Position numbers and translations under genes: made by a program. 32,441 nucleotides of DNA from Methanomassiliicoccaceae archaeon UBA404 (lineage in GTDB: Archaea > Thermoplasmatota > Thermoplasmata > Methanomassiliicoccales > Methanomethylophilaceae), in the NCBI GenBank assembly GCA_002498605.1, contig DAHY01000010.1:1-32441 (forward strand). Direction: 5' to 3'. Of this stretch, positions 7,876 through 15,211 are shown piece by piece. Position 1 is the stretch's first letter. The number at the start of each line of letters is the position of its first letter. A model generated the notes under the pieces. The model did not search any database. It was not told where the DNA came from and saw only the letters and a program-made list of their open reading frames with translations.

Positions 7876-8238
7876 ATGTCCAGGAGACGTATATCCTCCA
7901 AACGGGCCGCAGACCTGGGAATTCAGCGGATAGAGAAGTTGATTTCCATGGCCGACGATGCCGTCAAAGAGGGTAAACCCGACAGAGCCAGAAGATACGT
8001 GGATTTGGCCCGAAGGATAGGTATGAAAACCCGTACCGGAATACCCAAGGAGTACAGATACTGCCACGACTGCCTCATACCTTTAATACCGGGCGTCAAC
8101 TGCACAGTCAGATTGAATAACGGGAAAGTCTGTATGACTTGCGCCGAGTGCGGCGTCGTAAAACGCCAGCCATATACCAGGGAACAAAAACATGACCGAG
8201 AAACACGCCAAAAAGGAGCTCATGAGACGCGCCAATGA
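7876..8238 (+). CDS. rnp4: RNase P protein component Rnp4 (Rpp21/Rpr2 family)
   Basis: This 120-residue protein starts with a basic helical segment (SKRAADLGIQRIEKLISMAD, then ARRYVDLARRIGMK), followed by a zinc ribbon built from CHDC and CMTCAEC. This is the layout of archaeal Rpp21/Rnp4, which pairs with Rnp3 on the RNase P RNA and helps tRNA 5' maturation. The tail is Arg/Lys/His-rich and hydrophilic. The ATG follows a TATA-like box by about 27 nt. Its 3' end overlaps the start of the YhbY-like gene by 47 nt, an adjacency known from other archaea. Confidence 0.93.
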   Translation: MSRRRISSKRAADLGIQRIEKLISMADDAVKEGKPDRARRYVDLARRIGMKTRTGIPKEYRYCHDCLIPLIPGVNCTVRLNNGKVCMTCAECGVVKRQPYTREQKHDRETRQKGAHETRQ

Positions 8239-8485
8239 CCTTTCACCCACGGTGCACGTGGGCAAGGACGGTATTGACGAAGGTCTGTTGAACGAGATTA
8301 CCAATCAGTTGAAGAAAAACAGATTGCTGAAAATACGCGTACTGCAGAATGCGGACGCGGACACTTCGGAAATTGCCGAAAACATTGCCGAATCAACGGA
8401 ATCCGTTGTCGTGAATGTTCGCGGAAACGTTGTGGTACTGACTGATAAAAGAACCTGGACTTCCCTTTGTCAGAAGAAGTTCTGA
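8192..8485 (+). CDS. YhbY/CRM-domain RNA-binding protein
   Basis: This 97-residue protein is a single CRM (YhbY) domain: an N-terminal helix (KHAKKELMRRANDLSP), the GxxG loop as VHVGKDGIDE, then LLKIRVLQN and a C-terminal strand VVNVRGNVVVLTDK. YhbY proteins bind pre-ribosomal RNA or ribosomes in bacteria; the archaeal role is less clear. ATG at 8192 is chosen because the domain needs the first helix, although this makes a 47 nt overlap with rnp4. ATG at 8222, 3 nt after AGGAG, would remove part of the helix. The neighbours rnp4 and serS support a role in RNA maturation or translation. Confidence 0.88.
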   Translation: MTEKHAKKELMRRANDLSPTVHVGKDGIDEGLLNEITNQLKKNRLLKIRVLQNADADTSEIAENIAESTESVVVNVRGNVVVLTDKRTWTSLCQKKF

Positions 8486-8494
8486 GGCGATAAG

Positions 8495-9760
8495 ATGTTG
8501 GATGTCAACATAATCAGATCCGAACCCGAAATGATAAGATCCATGCTTGTAAGCAGAAATGCGGATACCGAGATTTTGGATCGCTTTCTGGAAGCGGACG
8601 AAGAATGGAGAAAACTTACCGGAGACAACAACGAACTGAGAAAAATTCGCAATAAAGTTTCCGCCGAAATAGCAAAAATGCCCAAAGGTCCCGATAAGGA
8701 TGCAAAAATTTCCGAAATGAGAGACACGGGAGAAAAAATTAAGCAGAACGACGCCAGGATGGCGGAGTTGGATTCTGTTCGCGAAGATTGCGTTCTTAAT
8801 ATACCCAATATCCCTCACGAAAGTGTTCCGATAGGAAAAGATTCCACCGAAAATGCTGTAATTTATGAATGGGGCGAAAAAAGAACTTTCAATTTCAAAC
8901 CCAAAGAACACTGGGAAATCGGAGAGGGTTTGGATATTATCGATTTTGAAAGAGGCGCCAAAGTAGCGGGAAGCGGATTCTACTGCCTCAAGGGTGACGG
9001 TGCCAGACTTGAGAGGGCTTTGATTAATTTCTTCCTCGACGTTCACCGGAAACAGGGATATACCGAAGTATTTCCGCCTGTTGTCGTCAACACTGCATCG
9101 GTTACCGGCACCGGACAGTACCCTAACCTGAAGGACGATATGTACTTCATCGAAAAAGACGAATTATACCTTAACCCCACCGCCGAAGTTCCGCTTACGA
9201 ATCTTCTCAGAGACGAGATACTGGCTAAAGAAGATTTGCCGATTCTTTATACGGCGTACCTGCCTTCGTTCAGAAGAGAAGTGGGAAAACATGCGGACAC
9301 CAAGGGAATCATAAGAGTTCACGAATTCAACAAAGTCGAAATGGTAAGATTCGTTCTTCCCGAAACTTCGTACGACACATTGGAGATTTTAAGAAAGAAC
9401 GCCGAAGACATCATACAGGCTCTGGGTCTTCCTTATCGCGTTCTGTTGCTTTGTACCGGCGACATGAGTTTCTCCTGCAGCAAATGTTATGATTTGGAAA
9501 TCTACGCACCGGCCAAAGATGCCTGGCTGGAAGCCTCGTCGTGTTCGAATTTCACGGATTTCCAGGCAAGGAGAACCAGGATAAAATACAGGCCGGAACC
9601 TCATCTGAAGAGTGAATTCATACACACGCTGAACGGATCGGGATTGGCATTGCCCAGAACCATGGTCGCCATATTGGAAAATTACCAGAACGAAGACGGT
9701 TCCGTGACAATACCCGAAGTTCTCAGACCGTATATGGGCGGACAGGAACGCATCGGTTAA
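8495..9760 (+). CDS. serS: seryl-tRNA synthetase (common, non-methanogen type)
   Basis: This 421-residue class II synthetase starts MLDVNIIRSEPEMI and has an N-terminal coiled coil for the tRNA long arm (about residues 30-100). Motif 2 is visible as SFRREVGKHADTKG followed by RVHEFNKVEM, and motif 3 as GSGLALPRTMVAILEN. The ending IPEVLRPYMGG is typical. This is the widespread bacterial/archaeal SerRS and not the divergent zinc-dependent form of Methanococcus and Methanosarcina. It follows the YhbY-like gene by 9 bp and probably shares its transcript. Its 3' end overlaps the convergent HD gene by 4 bp, with no room for an intergenic terminator. Confidence 0.96.
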   Translation: MLDVNIIRSEPEMIRSMLVSRNADTEILDRFLEADEEWRKLTGDNNELRKIRNKVSAEIAKMPKGPDKDAKISEMRDTGEKIKQNDARMAELDSVREDCVLNIPNIPHESVPIGKDSTENAVIYEWGEKRTFNFKPKEHWEIGEGLDIIDFERGAKVAGSGFYCLKGDGARLERALINFFLDVHRKQGYTEVFPPVVVNTASVTGTGQYPNLKDDMYFIEKDELYLNPTAEVPLTNLLRDEILAKEDLPILYTAYLPSFRREVGKHADTKGIIRVHEFNKVEMVRFVLPETSYDTLEILRKNAEDIIQALGLPYRVLLLCTGDMSFSCSKCYDLEIYAPAKDAWLEASSCSNFTDFQARRTRIKYRPEPHLKSEFIHTLNGSGLALPRTMVAILENYQNEDGSVTIPEVLRPYMGGQERIG

Positions 9761-10902
9761 ATCTTCAGATTTCTGAAACCTTCGATTAACTCGGCGGCAC
9801 CGATGTTGCCGCCGACCTTTTCAAGTTCGGCGCACAGCTCCCGCTCTCCTTCCTTAAGGGGATTGGGGCAGACGCCGTAACAGATAGAAACGTAAGCTTC
9901 TATGAATGCGCACAGCAGATCGCAGGATTTGATTGCTTTGCCGCAACGTTTGCCGAATACGGGATTATCCTCATCCTTGAACGGATCGTTGAACATGAAT
10001 CTCATTTCATCGTGCCATTCATCAGGAAGCATGGGCAAAATCTCGGACTCCATAAGTTCATGTTCTATTACTTCCAGCATCTCGGCCAATCCTTCGACGC
10101 TTTTCTTCACGGGGGATATTACATCCTTCGTAAGAACTTCCGGGAGGTCGTGGAACAGCGCGGTGTAATAATCGTTGTAAATCTGTTTGCCTTCCACGCC
10201 TGCATCAAGATTGTGAAGGAATATTGAATTGGCTACCATCAGAGAATGACCCAGTACCGTGGTTTTGGGTATTCTGGAAGTTCTCGTCCACCTCTGCTGA
10301 AATCTTAGCTGACCGAGAGTGTCGATGAAACTTTTACTGCCCTTGTCCGCAAGAGCTTTGACGACACCCTTCAACTCAATATGCTTTGATATCTCTGCGG
10401 AGATATCGTCTTTGGTCTGTTCAATATTGAACATTCCGGTATTTGCTTTGTAAATTATGTCAAATTCCCATTTGGTTGCAAGATAGTGAGCGGCTTCGAC
10501 GATAGAATCTTCTATTGTCTTTTCCTCGGAACGCAGGTATTCGGAAAGACGGTTGCAAAAATCGGGATTCATATTCGGAACTCTTCGTTTGAATTCCTGA
10601 AACACATATTCATTTGCTTTTTCGCGGTTTTCCGACATTATTCTGTGGTACAGCTGAGGTTTCAGATCCGTCAATACCATCCTGCTGATGAATTCGAATA
10701 TGGAATGTTCGATTATTATGTTCCAGTCAATACTGTTCCCGTCGGCCTCTTCGTATTTTCCCAGCATCCATATAATGGCGGCCTTGTGTGCCTGTTTGTC
10801 CTGTTCGGTCAGGTCCAACGGCCTCAGATGATCGTTCCATCTGTGCATGTTGGCCGATTCGAACATAAAATACAATATTTCCGAGTTTAGATTTTTCTTC
10901 AT
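9757..10902 (-). CDS. HD-domain phosphohydrolase (YfbR-like) with an apparently degenerate N-terminal HD repeat
   Basis: The C-terminal half of this 381-residue protein shows an HD site: His219 in TVLGHSLMVA, His251-Asp252 in ALFHDLPEV, and a likely distal Asp in AIKSCDLLCAF. The preceding QQRWTR and the helical pattern resemble YfbR-type 5'-deoxynucleotidases. The N-terminal half repeats the layout (HRWNDHLRP, then a His at 39), but the expected HD pair is Glu70-Phe71 and is followed by a similar VLTDLKP segment. The substrate is unknown; a nucleotide is a guess from the family. It overlaps the small membrane protein gene by 4 nt (ATGA) and converges on serS. Confidence 0.8.
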   Translation of the reverse strand: MKKNLNSEILYFMFESANMHRWNDHLRPLDLTEQDKQAHKAAIIWMLGKYEEADGNSIDWNIIIEHSIFEFISRMVLTDLKPQLYHRIMSENREKANEYVFQEFKRRVPNMNPDFCNRLSEYLRSEEKTIEDSIVEAAHYLATKWEFDIIYKANTGMFNIEQTKDDISAEISKHIELKGVVKALADKGSKSFIDTLGQLRFQQRWTRTSRIPKTTVLGHSLMVANSIFLHNLDAGVEGKQIYNDYYTALFHDLPEVLTKDVISPVKKSVEGLAEMLEVIEHELMESEILPMLPDEWHDEMRFMFNDPFKDEDNPVFGKRCGKAIKSCDLLCAFIEAYVSICYGVCPNPLKEGERELCAELEKVGGNIGAAELIEGFRNLKI

Positions 10903-11147
10903 TGTTTGTCCCCGTCTTCATCGGATGCGCCGACATCGCATTCTTCGGATGTATGGATGCCGTCCGTGGTGTAAGCCTTTCGGAATATAGCGACCATTGA
11001 GACGAATGTTAAAACGGTACCTAAAACAAACACAATCATGGCATATTGAAAAATCAACAGTTCCGTGATACCGAACATACCGATTACTGCCATAACGAGA
11101 CCGGTCAAATTGATAATTGCCCACACCGCGGGTTCTTTGTTTCTCAT
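10899..11147 (-). CDS. small membrane protein, two predicted transmembrane helices
   Basis: This 82-residue protein has two hydrophobic stretches, about residues 8-27 (AIINLTGLVMAVIGMFGIT) and 30-53 (LIFQYAMIVFVLGTVLTFVSMVAI), followed by an acidic soluble tail (SEECDVGASDEDGDKQ). I recognise no family. Its stop overlaps the start of the HD gene (ATGA), so the two are translationally coupled and may work together, perhaps by placing the HD protein near the membrane; that is inference. It is divergent from the aminotransferase across a 78 bp spacer. Confidence 0.72.
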   Translation of the reverse strand: MRNKEPAVWAIINLTGLVMAVIGMFGITELLIFQYAMIVFVLGTVLTFVSMVAIFRKAYTTDGIHTSEECDVGASDEDGDKQ

Positions 11148-11192
11148 CGCCGATTGGATTGGATTTTGGATATAAAACAGGTGGCAGTGACT

Positions 11193-11203
11193 AAAATATA
11201 TAG
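11193..11203 (+). promoter_or_regulatory. TATA-like promoter box of the aminotransferase operon
   Basis: AAAATATATAG is centred about 27 nt before ATG at 11226, implying a leaderless transcript for the aminotransferase, unknown protein and mevalonate kinase group. The spacer is shared with the divergent small membrane protein gene. Confidence 0.55.
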
Positions 11204-11225
11204 ACTGAACACGTGATAAGGGCTC

Positions 11226-12353
11226 ATGAAAGTATCTGACCGATTATCTTCGATACCCATGTCGGGAATCAGAAAGATGTTTGATTTGGCCGGTCCCGGT
11301 TCGATTAATCTCGGATTGGGAGAGCCGGATCTTAAACCGCCCGTGGCGGCGATAGAAGGTATGAACAAAGCCGCTCTTGAAGGATTCAACAGATACGGTC
11401 CGACCGCAGGAATACCCGAACTGAGGGAAGCCGTGGCAAAGCGGTACACCAAATACGGAAAAATGACCGGAGACAACATAATGATAACTCCCAGCGGTTC
11501 CACCGCCCTTCTGGAGTTGATGATGTCTTATCTTAATCCCGGGGATAACGTATTGATACCCAGTCCGGGATTTGTCATATACGGTCCGCATGCCAAACTG
11601 GCGGGGGCCGACTATACGGAATACAGATTGACCGACGGGGATTTTCAGCCGGACATTGACGATATTGTTGATAAAATCGGAAAGAATACACGCATGATTG
11701 TGGTTAACAATCCATCCAACCCCACCGGAGGGGTTTTGTCCGAGGAATCGTACAAAGCGTTGTCGGATCTTGCGGACGACCGTGATTTGTTCATATTGTC
11801 CGACGAGGTCTATGACCCTTTCGTTTACGAAGGAACTCATCACTCTTTCATGAACCGGTTGGATCGCGCATTCGTAGTAAACGGATTTTCCAAAATGATG
11901 GCGGTCACCGGATGGAGACTCGGATTTATCTGCGCTGACGAAGAACATATTCCGGACCTGATTAAAATGCAGTATCATGTTTGTGCCAGTCCGGCAATGC
12001 CGTCTCAATACGGGGTGTTGGCGGCACTTCCGGACATAGAGCCGTATCTGGAGAATGCCCGTAAAGTGTTCAAAAGCAGACGGGATCTTATTTCTTCCAG
12101 GATCAATGAAATTGAGGGTATGAATCTGATTCCGCCGCGGGGGGCATTCTATGCTTTCCCTTCGTTTGATATGAACATGTCATCCCAGGAATTGGCCGGG
12201 GCTCTTGTGAAAAACGGTTTGATATGTACACCCGGATCGGCATTCGGCAAATTCGGGGAAGGTCATCTCAGATTCTCTTATGCTGCAGACGAGAAGAAAA
12301 TTTCCGCAGGAATGGATATACTCGAACGTACCGTGAAGGAGTTGAGAAAATGA
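11226..12353 (+). CDS. PLP-dependent class I/II aminotransferase (aspartate-aminotransferase-like)
   Basis: This 375-residue protein shows the fold-type I hallmarks: GLGEPDLKPP near the N-terminus, TPSGSTALLE, NNPSNPTGG, SDEVYDPFVYEG, and NGFSKMMAVTGWRLGF, where Lys223 is the expected PLP lysine. The C-terminal substrate Arg lies in HLRFSYA. The family includes aspartate, alanine and aromatic aminotransferases; sequence alone does not settle the substrate, though the closest overall resemblance is to archaeal aspartate aminotransferase-like proteins. The mRNA is probably leaderless. Its stop overlaps the start of the next gene (ATGA). Confidence 0.9.
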   Translation: MKVSDRLSSIPMSGIRKMFDLAGPGSINLGLGEPDLKPPVAAIEGMNKAALEGFNRYGPTAGIPELREAVAKRYTKYGKMTGDNIMITPSGSTALLELMMSYLNPGDNVLIPSPGFVIYGPHAKLAGADYTEYRLTDGDFQPDIDDIVDKIGKNTRMIVVNNPSNPTGGVLSEESYKALSDLADDRDLFILSDEVYDPFVYEGTHHSFMNRLDRAFVVNGFSKMMAVTGWRLGFICADEEHIPDLIKMQYHVCASPAMPSQYGVLAALPDIEPYLENARKVFKSRRDLISSRINEIEGMNLIPPRGAFYAFPSFDMNMSSQELAGALVKNGLICTPGSAFGKFGEGHLRFSYAADEKKISAGMDILERTVKELRK

Positions 12354-12868
12354 ATAACAATGAATATGATCCGAACGCCGCATTGTTCGGGAACGATGAG
12401 GAAATCCCCGAAGAGGAAAGGCTGTTCAAACAGCTCTTCGGTAAAAATCCCCGAAGAGTTTCTGCTTTAAGCGATTTGGTATACGAAGATTTGGAAGAAA
12501 TGATGAAGTCGGATGAGATTCCCGAAGAAGGAAAAATGAAGTTCTTATTCAAAATGGCGGTCAACTCCATTCTGGATATCATAATGGAATCTTCCCCCGA
12601 CGATGTGGCGGAAGAGATGTCTTATGCTTTGGACAGTTACCTGGGCGTTGCTCTGACCAATCAGAAATACGGCGTAGATTTGTTTAAAGAACAAAGAAAG
12701 GCCATTTTGTCGGTGGATCCGAAGAAATTCGAAAACAACGAACAGTACGAACTCGCACTGGAAGCATTCGAAGAAGAATGGTGGTCGATACCGCAACCGC
12801 TTCTTGAAAAAAGAAATCCCAACGATGCCATTACCGAAAGTATGAGGAAATACGGGCTGCTCGAATGA
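12350..12868 (+). CDS. hypothetical acidic protein, 172 residues
   Basis: I do not recognise a family. The protein is soluble and Glu/Asp-rich at the N-terminus (about residues 17-26), then mostly helical, with a hydrophobic helix MKFLFKMAVNSILDIIM that looks amphipathic rather than membrane-spanning. It has no cysteine. ATG at 12350 is chosen over an upstream in-frame ATG at 12224 because it gives the ATGA overlap with the aminotransferase and avoids a 126 nt overlap. It also overlaps mevalonate kinase by ATGA, so all three proteins are translationally coupled. No function can be assigned. Confidence 0.75.
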   Translation: MNNNEYDPNAALFGNDEEIPEEERLFKQLFGKNPRRVSALSDLVYEDLEEMMKSDEIPEEGKMKFLFKMAVNSILDIIMESSPDDVAEEMSYALDSYLGVALTNQKYGVDLFKEQRKAILSVDPKKFENNEQYELALEAFEEEWWSIPQPLLEKRNPNDAITESMRKYGLLE

Positions 12869-13797
12869 AAACCTTCTCCGCATCCGCCCCCGGAAAATTT
12901 GTTGTCCTGGGAGAACATGCCGTTGTTTTCGGCAAGCCCGCCGTTGCTCTGGCAATCGACAGACGCTTTAAATGTACGGTCAGCGAAGACGATGCGTTTA
13001 TCGTTAACGGAGAAAAGGACGATATCAACAAACATCCTCATGTGAAACACATAATGGATATTCACGGTTTGAAAACCATCAATCTTACTTCGGAAAGCAA
13101 TCTGCCTTCCGGAGCCGGCCTCGGATCTTCCGCCGCACTGTGTGCCGCCCTGTCCTGTGCCGTCAGACACATGCTGGGCAAACCCTTTGACGCCGAAGAG
13201 ATTCTGAAAGAGGCTTACGCCGCGGAATACGGCGCACAGGGCATCGGCAGTCCCATGGATACGTCCATTTCGGTTCACGGAGGCGGAATCGGCCTCAATC
13301 TTCCGGATTCCGACAATATTCTGTGGAGTGTGAAAAACCGGGGTCAAAAATGGGATGTGTGCGATGTTCACACTCCCGAGATGACTTTTGTTATAGGATT
13401 CACTGGAAAAAGAGCGCTTACGGGACCTTTGGTGGAAAAGGTCAGAAGATACAGGGACAGCAACCGGTTCGCTAAAGATATCGTCGATGAAATCGGTTCC
13501 GTCACGTTGGAGGGCGTTGATGCGTTGCGGGAAGGAAATAAAGTCAAACTCGGTAAATTCATGACCGACAATCACAAACTCCTTTCGATATTGGGTGTGT
13601 CCTGTCCCGAACTGAACAGTCTTGTGGACGCCGCCAACGAATATTCTTACGGTGCGAAACTTACCGGTGCCGGCGGCGGAGGCAGTATGATTGCTCTGAC
13701 CGATGAACCCGAAAAGGTAAGCCGGGCGATTTTGTTGCGCGGAGGCCGTCCGATAACCGTCAACACCGGGGAACCCGGCGTAAGAATCGAAGAATAA
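12865..13797 (+). CDS. mvk: mevalonate kinase (GHMP kinase)
   Basis: This 310-residue protein has the GHMP kinase motifs in order: SAPGKFVVLGEHAVVFGKPA, the glycine-rich ATP loop LPSGAGLGSSAAL, GIGSPMDTSIS, and the C-terminal KLTGAGGGGSMIAL. The HAVVFGKPA segment and length point to mevalonate kinase rather than phosphomevalonate or homoserine kinase. It phosphorylates mevalonate in isoprenoid synthesis, supplying archaeal ether lipids. The start overlaps the previous gene by ATGA. It faces the lipid cluster geranylgeranyl reductase-ferredoxin-Tes, with a shared hairpin terminator between the two groups. Confidence 0.94.
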   Translation: MKTFSASAPGKFVVLGEHAVVFGKPAVALAIDRRFKCTVSEDDAFIVNGEKDDINKHPHVKHIMDIHGLKTINLTSESNLPSGAGLGSSAALCAALSCAVRHMLGKPFDAEEILKEAYAAEYGAQGIGSPMDTSISVHGGGIGLNLPDSDNILWSVKNRGQKWDVCDVHTPEMTFVIGFTGKRALTGPLVEKVRRYRDSNRFAKDIVDEIGSVTLEGVDALREGNKVKLGKFMTDNHKLLSILGVSCPELNSLVDAANEYSYGAKLTGAGGGGSMIALTDEPEKVSRAILLRGGRPITVNTGEPGVRIEE

Positions 13798-13811
13798 ATA
13801 AAAAGTTTTAA

Positions 13812-13828
13812 ACCGGCCGAAGGCCGGT
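13812..13828. terminator. hairpin between convergent mvk and geranylgeranyl reductase genes
   Basis: ACCGGCC, loop GAA, GGCCGGT: a perfect 7 bp stem with AT-rich sequence on both sides (AAAAGTTTTAA before, TAAAGAATTT after). It occupies the 39 bp gap between two convergent stops and probably limits read-through in both directions. Archaeal termination usually depends more on T-runs, so the role is inferred. Confidence 0.55.
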
Positions 13829-13836
13829 AAAGAATT

Positions 13837-15030
13837 TCATATCAGGTCTGCGAACTCTTCGACGAGATCGGGGAACTTGTCCTTTATTGCCTTGAGAATT
13901 CCGAAAACATCCAGTTGCTTTAAGTCGTAATCACTGAGAATGTCTATGATTTCATCCATCTGTTTGTCTTCGATTGAATTCATCTTCTCCTTGGCCATCC
14001 AGTTGCGGACAATCTTGTCGTCCATTCTGTTGCGCCACATCCTCTCATAAGGTTTGAGGGCTTCTTTGGAGAAGTCGTTCTTCTCGTTGCATTCGGCAAG
14101 AACTTTGCCTGCGTACATTCCGGTTCTGCAGGCGTGGCATATTCCTCCGCCGGTTATAGGATCGATGATCCTTGCGGCGTCTCCCACCAAAACCAGGTTA
14201 TCGTATATTGCGGAGTCAAGACCGGGGCAGGTTGAAACCATACCGCTGGCTACTTCCAAAATCTGACCTTTGTTCAGCCTGTCGTCTTCGGCAATCCATT
14301 TGTCGAGATAGTACTTGGCGGCGGCAGGGACATTGCAACGGTCCCCGCGTATTCCGATACCCACATTGGCGGAGCGGTTTCCTTTGGGGAATATCCAAAG
14401 ATATCCGCCGGGGGCTATGTCGTTTCCGAGTATGAATTCGCACCATTCCTGCTCAACGTCTATGTTGGTCATTCTGTACTGTATGCATGAATTGATATCG
14501 CCCATCTTGGGAACGGTTTTTACACCCGCCCACCTGGCGACCTGGGATTCGTATCCGTCGGCGGCGACAACACACTTGGCACGGATCTCAATGGGTTCGC
14601 CCATGCTGTTGGCCTTGATGCCCACAAGTTTTCCGCCTTCGCGGATTACTCCGGTGCATCCGGTACGCATCATTATTTTGGCACCCGCATCCGCCGCGTC
14701 TCTGGCGAGAGCTTTGTCGAAAAGGTGTCTTTCCAAAACGTAACCGATTTCTTCGCCGGTTTTGCGACCGTCCATTCTGAATTCGTGACCTGCCGGGGAT
14801 TTGATTACGGCTCCGACCATGTCGGCGGCTATCCAGGATCTGTCAGGCTCTATTCCGACTTCGGAAAGCCATGATTTGGAAACTCCCTCGGCACATCTGA
14901 GAGGCGCTCCGACTTCCGCTTTTTTCTCTATAAGTATTGTGTCGAGTCCGGCCTGGGCACAGAATTTTGCAGCCATGCTTCCTCCGGGACCCGCGCCGAC
15001 GATTACAATGTCACAGTTGTATGTTTTCAC
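13837..15030 (-). CDS. digeranylgeranylglycerophospholipid reductase (geranylgeranyl reductase)
   Basis: This 397-residue flavoprotein has the FAD dinucleotide motif GAGPGG at residues 12-17, the catalytic PLRCAEG with Cys46, and the FAD segment LVGDAARIIDPITGGGICHA, all diagnostic of archaeal geranylgeranyl reductases. It saturates the isoprenoid chains of ether lipids using FAD. The frame continues upstream into the ferredoxin gene, so the start must be internal: GTG at 15030 is preferred (GGAG 8 nt upstream, protein begins MKTYNCDIVIVGAGPGG); GTG at 15039 overlaps the ferredoxin stop. In Methanosarcina acetivorans the neighbouring ferredoxin is needed for full reduction by this enzyme, and the same gene order is seen here. 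Confidence 0.93.
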   Translation of the reverse strand: MKTYNCDIVIVGAGPGGSMAAKFCAQAGLDTILIEKKAEVGAPLRCAEGVSKSWLSEVGIEPDRSWIAADMVGAVIKSPAGHEFRMDGRKTGEEIGYVLERHLFDKALARDAADAGAKIMMRTGCTGVIREGGKLVGIKANSMGEPIEIRAKCVVAADGYESQVARWAGVKTVPKMGDINSCIQYRMTNIDVEQEWCEFILGNDIAPGGYLWIFPKGNRSANVGIGIRGDRCNVPAAAKYYLDKWIAEDDRLNKGQILEVASGMVSTCPGLDSAIYDNLVLVGDAARIIDPITGGGICHACRTGMYAGKVLAECNEKNDFSKEALKPYERMWRNRMDDKIVRNWMAKEKMNSIEDKQMDEIIDILSDYDLKQLDVFGILKAIKDKFPDLVEEFADLI

Positions 15031-15035
15031 GGAAA

Positions 15036-15206
15036 TCACTCCATCCTCAATGCCGCCACAGGGCAAAGCTTCACACATCTTTTGCAGGAGTTGCAATTAT
15101 CGTTGAACTCCAGTATGTAGTCGTTCATGTATATCGCATTCTGCGGACAGGAGCCTACACACCCGCCGCAATGCAAACATTTTCCAAAATCCACTATTAT
15201 TGCCAT
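15036..15206 (-). CDS. 2[4Fe-4S] ferredoxin, 56 residues
   Basis: Read from ATG at 15206 to TGA at 15036-15038, the protein has two classical motifs, CLHCGGCVGSCP at residues 10-21 and CNSCKRCVKLCP at 38-49, giving eight cysteines for two [4Fe-4S] clusters. It begins MAIIVDFGKC and ends LRME. It starts 5 nt after the Tes stop and its stop abuts the geranylgeranyl reductase start, so the three are one operon. It is probably the electron donor for the reductase and possibly also for Tes, which needs reducing equivalents. The gene is short and easily missed by length-filtered calling. Confidence 0.93.
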   Translation of the reverse strand: MAIIVDFGKCLHCGGCVGSCPQNAIYMNDYILEFNDNCNSCKRCVKLCPVAALRME

Positions 15207-15211
15207 TTTTC

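Noticed and set aside
8495..9760. Possibility that SerRS is the rare methanogen type
   Set aside because: The N-terminal coiled coil and motif 2 and 3 sequences are those of the common SerRS; the rare type has a different N-terminal domain and zinc ligands.
11244..12008. 254-codon open frame on minus opposite the aminotransferase
   Set aside because: Antisense to a gene with all the PLP-enzyme motifs; no support of its own.
12661..13575. 304-codon open frame on minus over mevalonate kinase
   Set aside because: Shadow of mevalonate kinase and its upstream gene; Phe/His/Ser-rich with no domain.
15037..15096. Upstream extension of the geranylgeranyl reductase to 15096
   Set aside because: The extra residues are an out-of-frame reading of the ferredoxin gene, whose eight cysteines are clear in the other frame.
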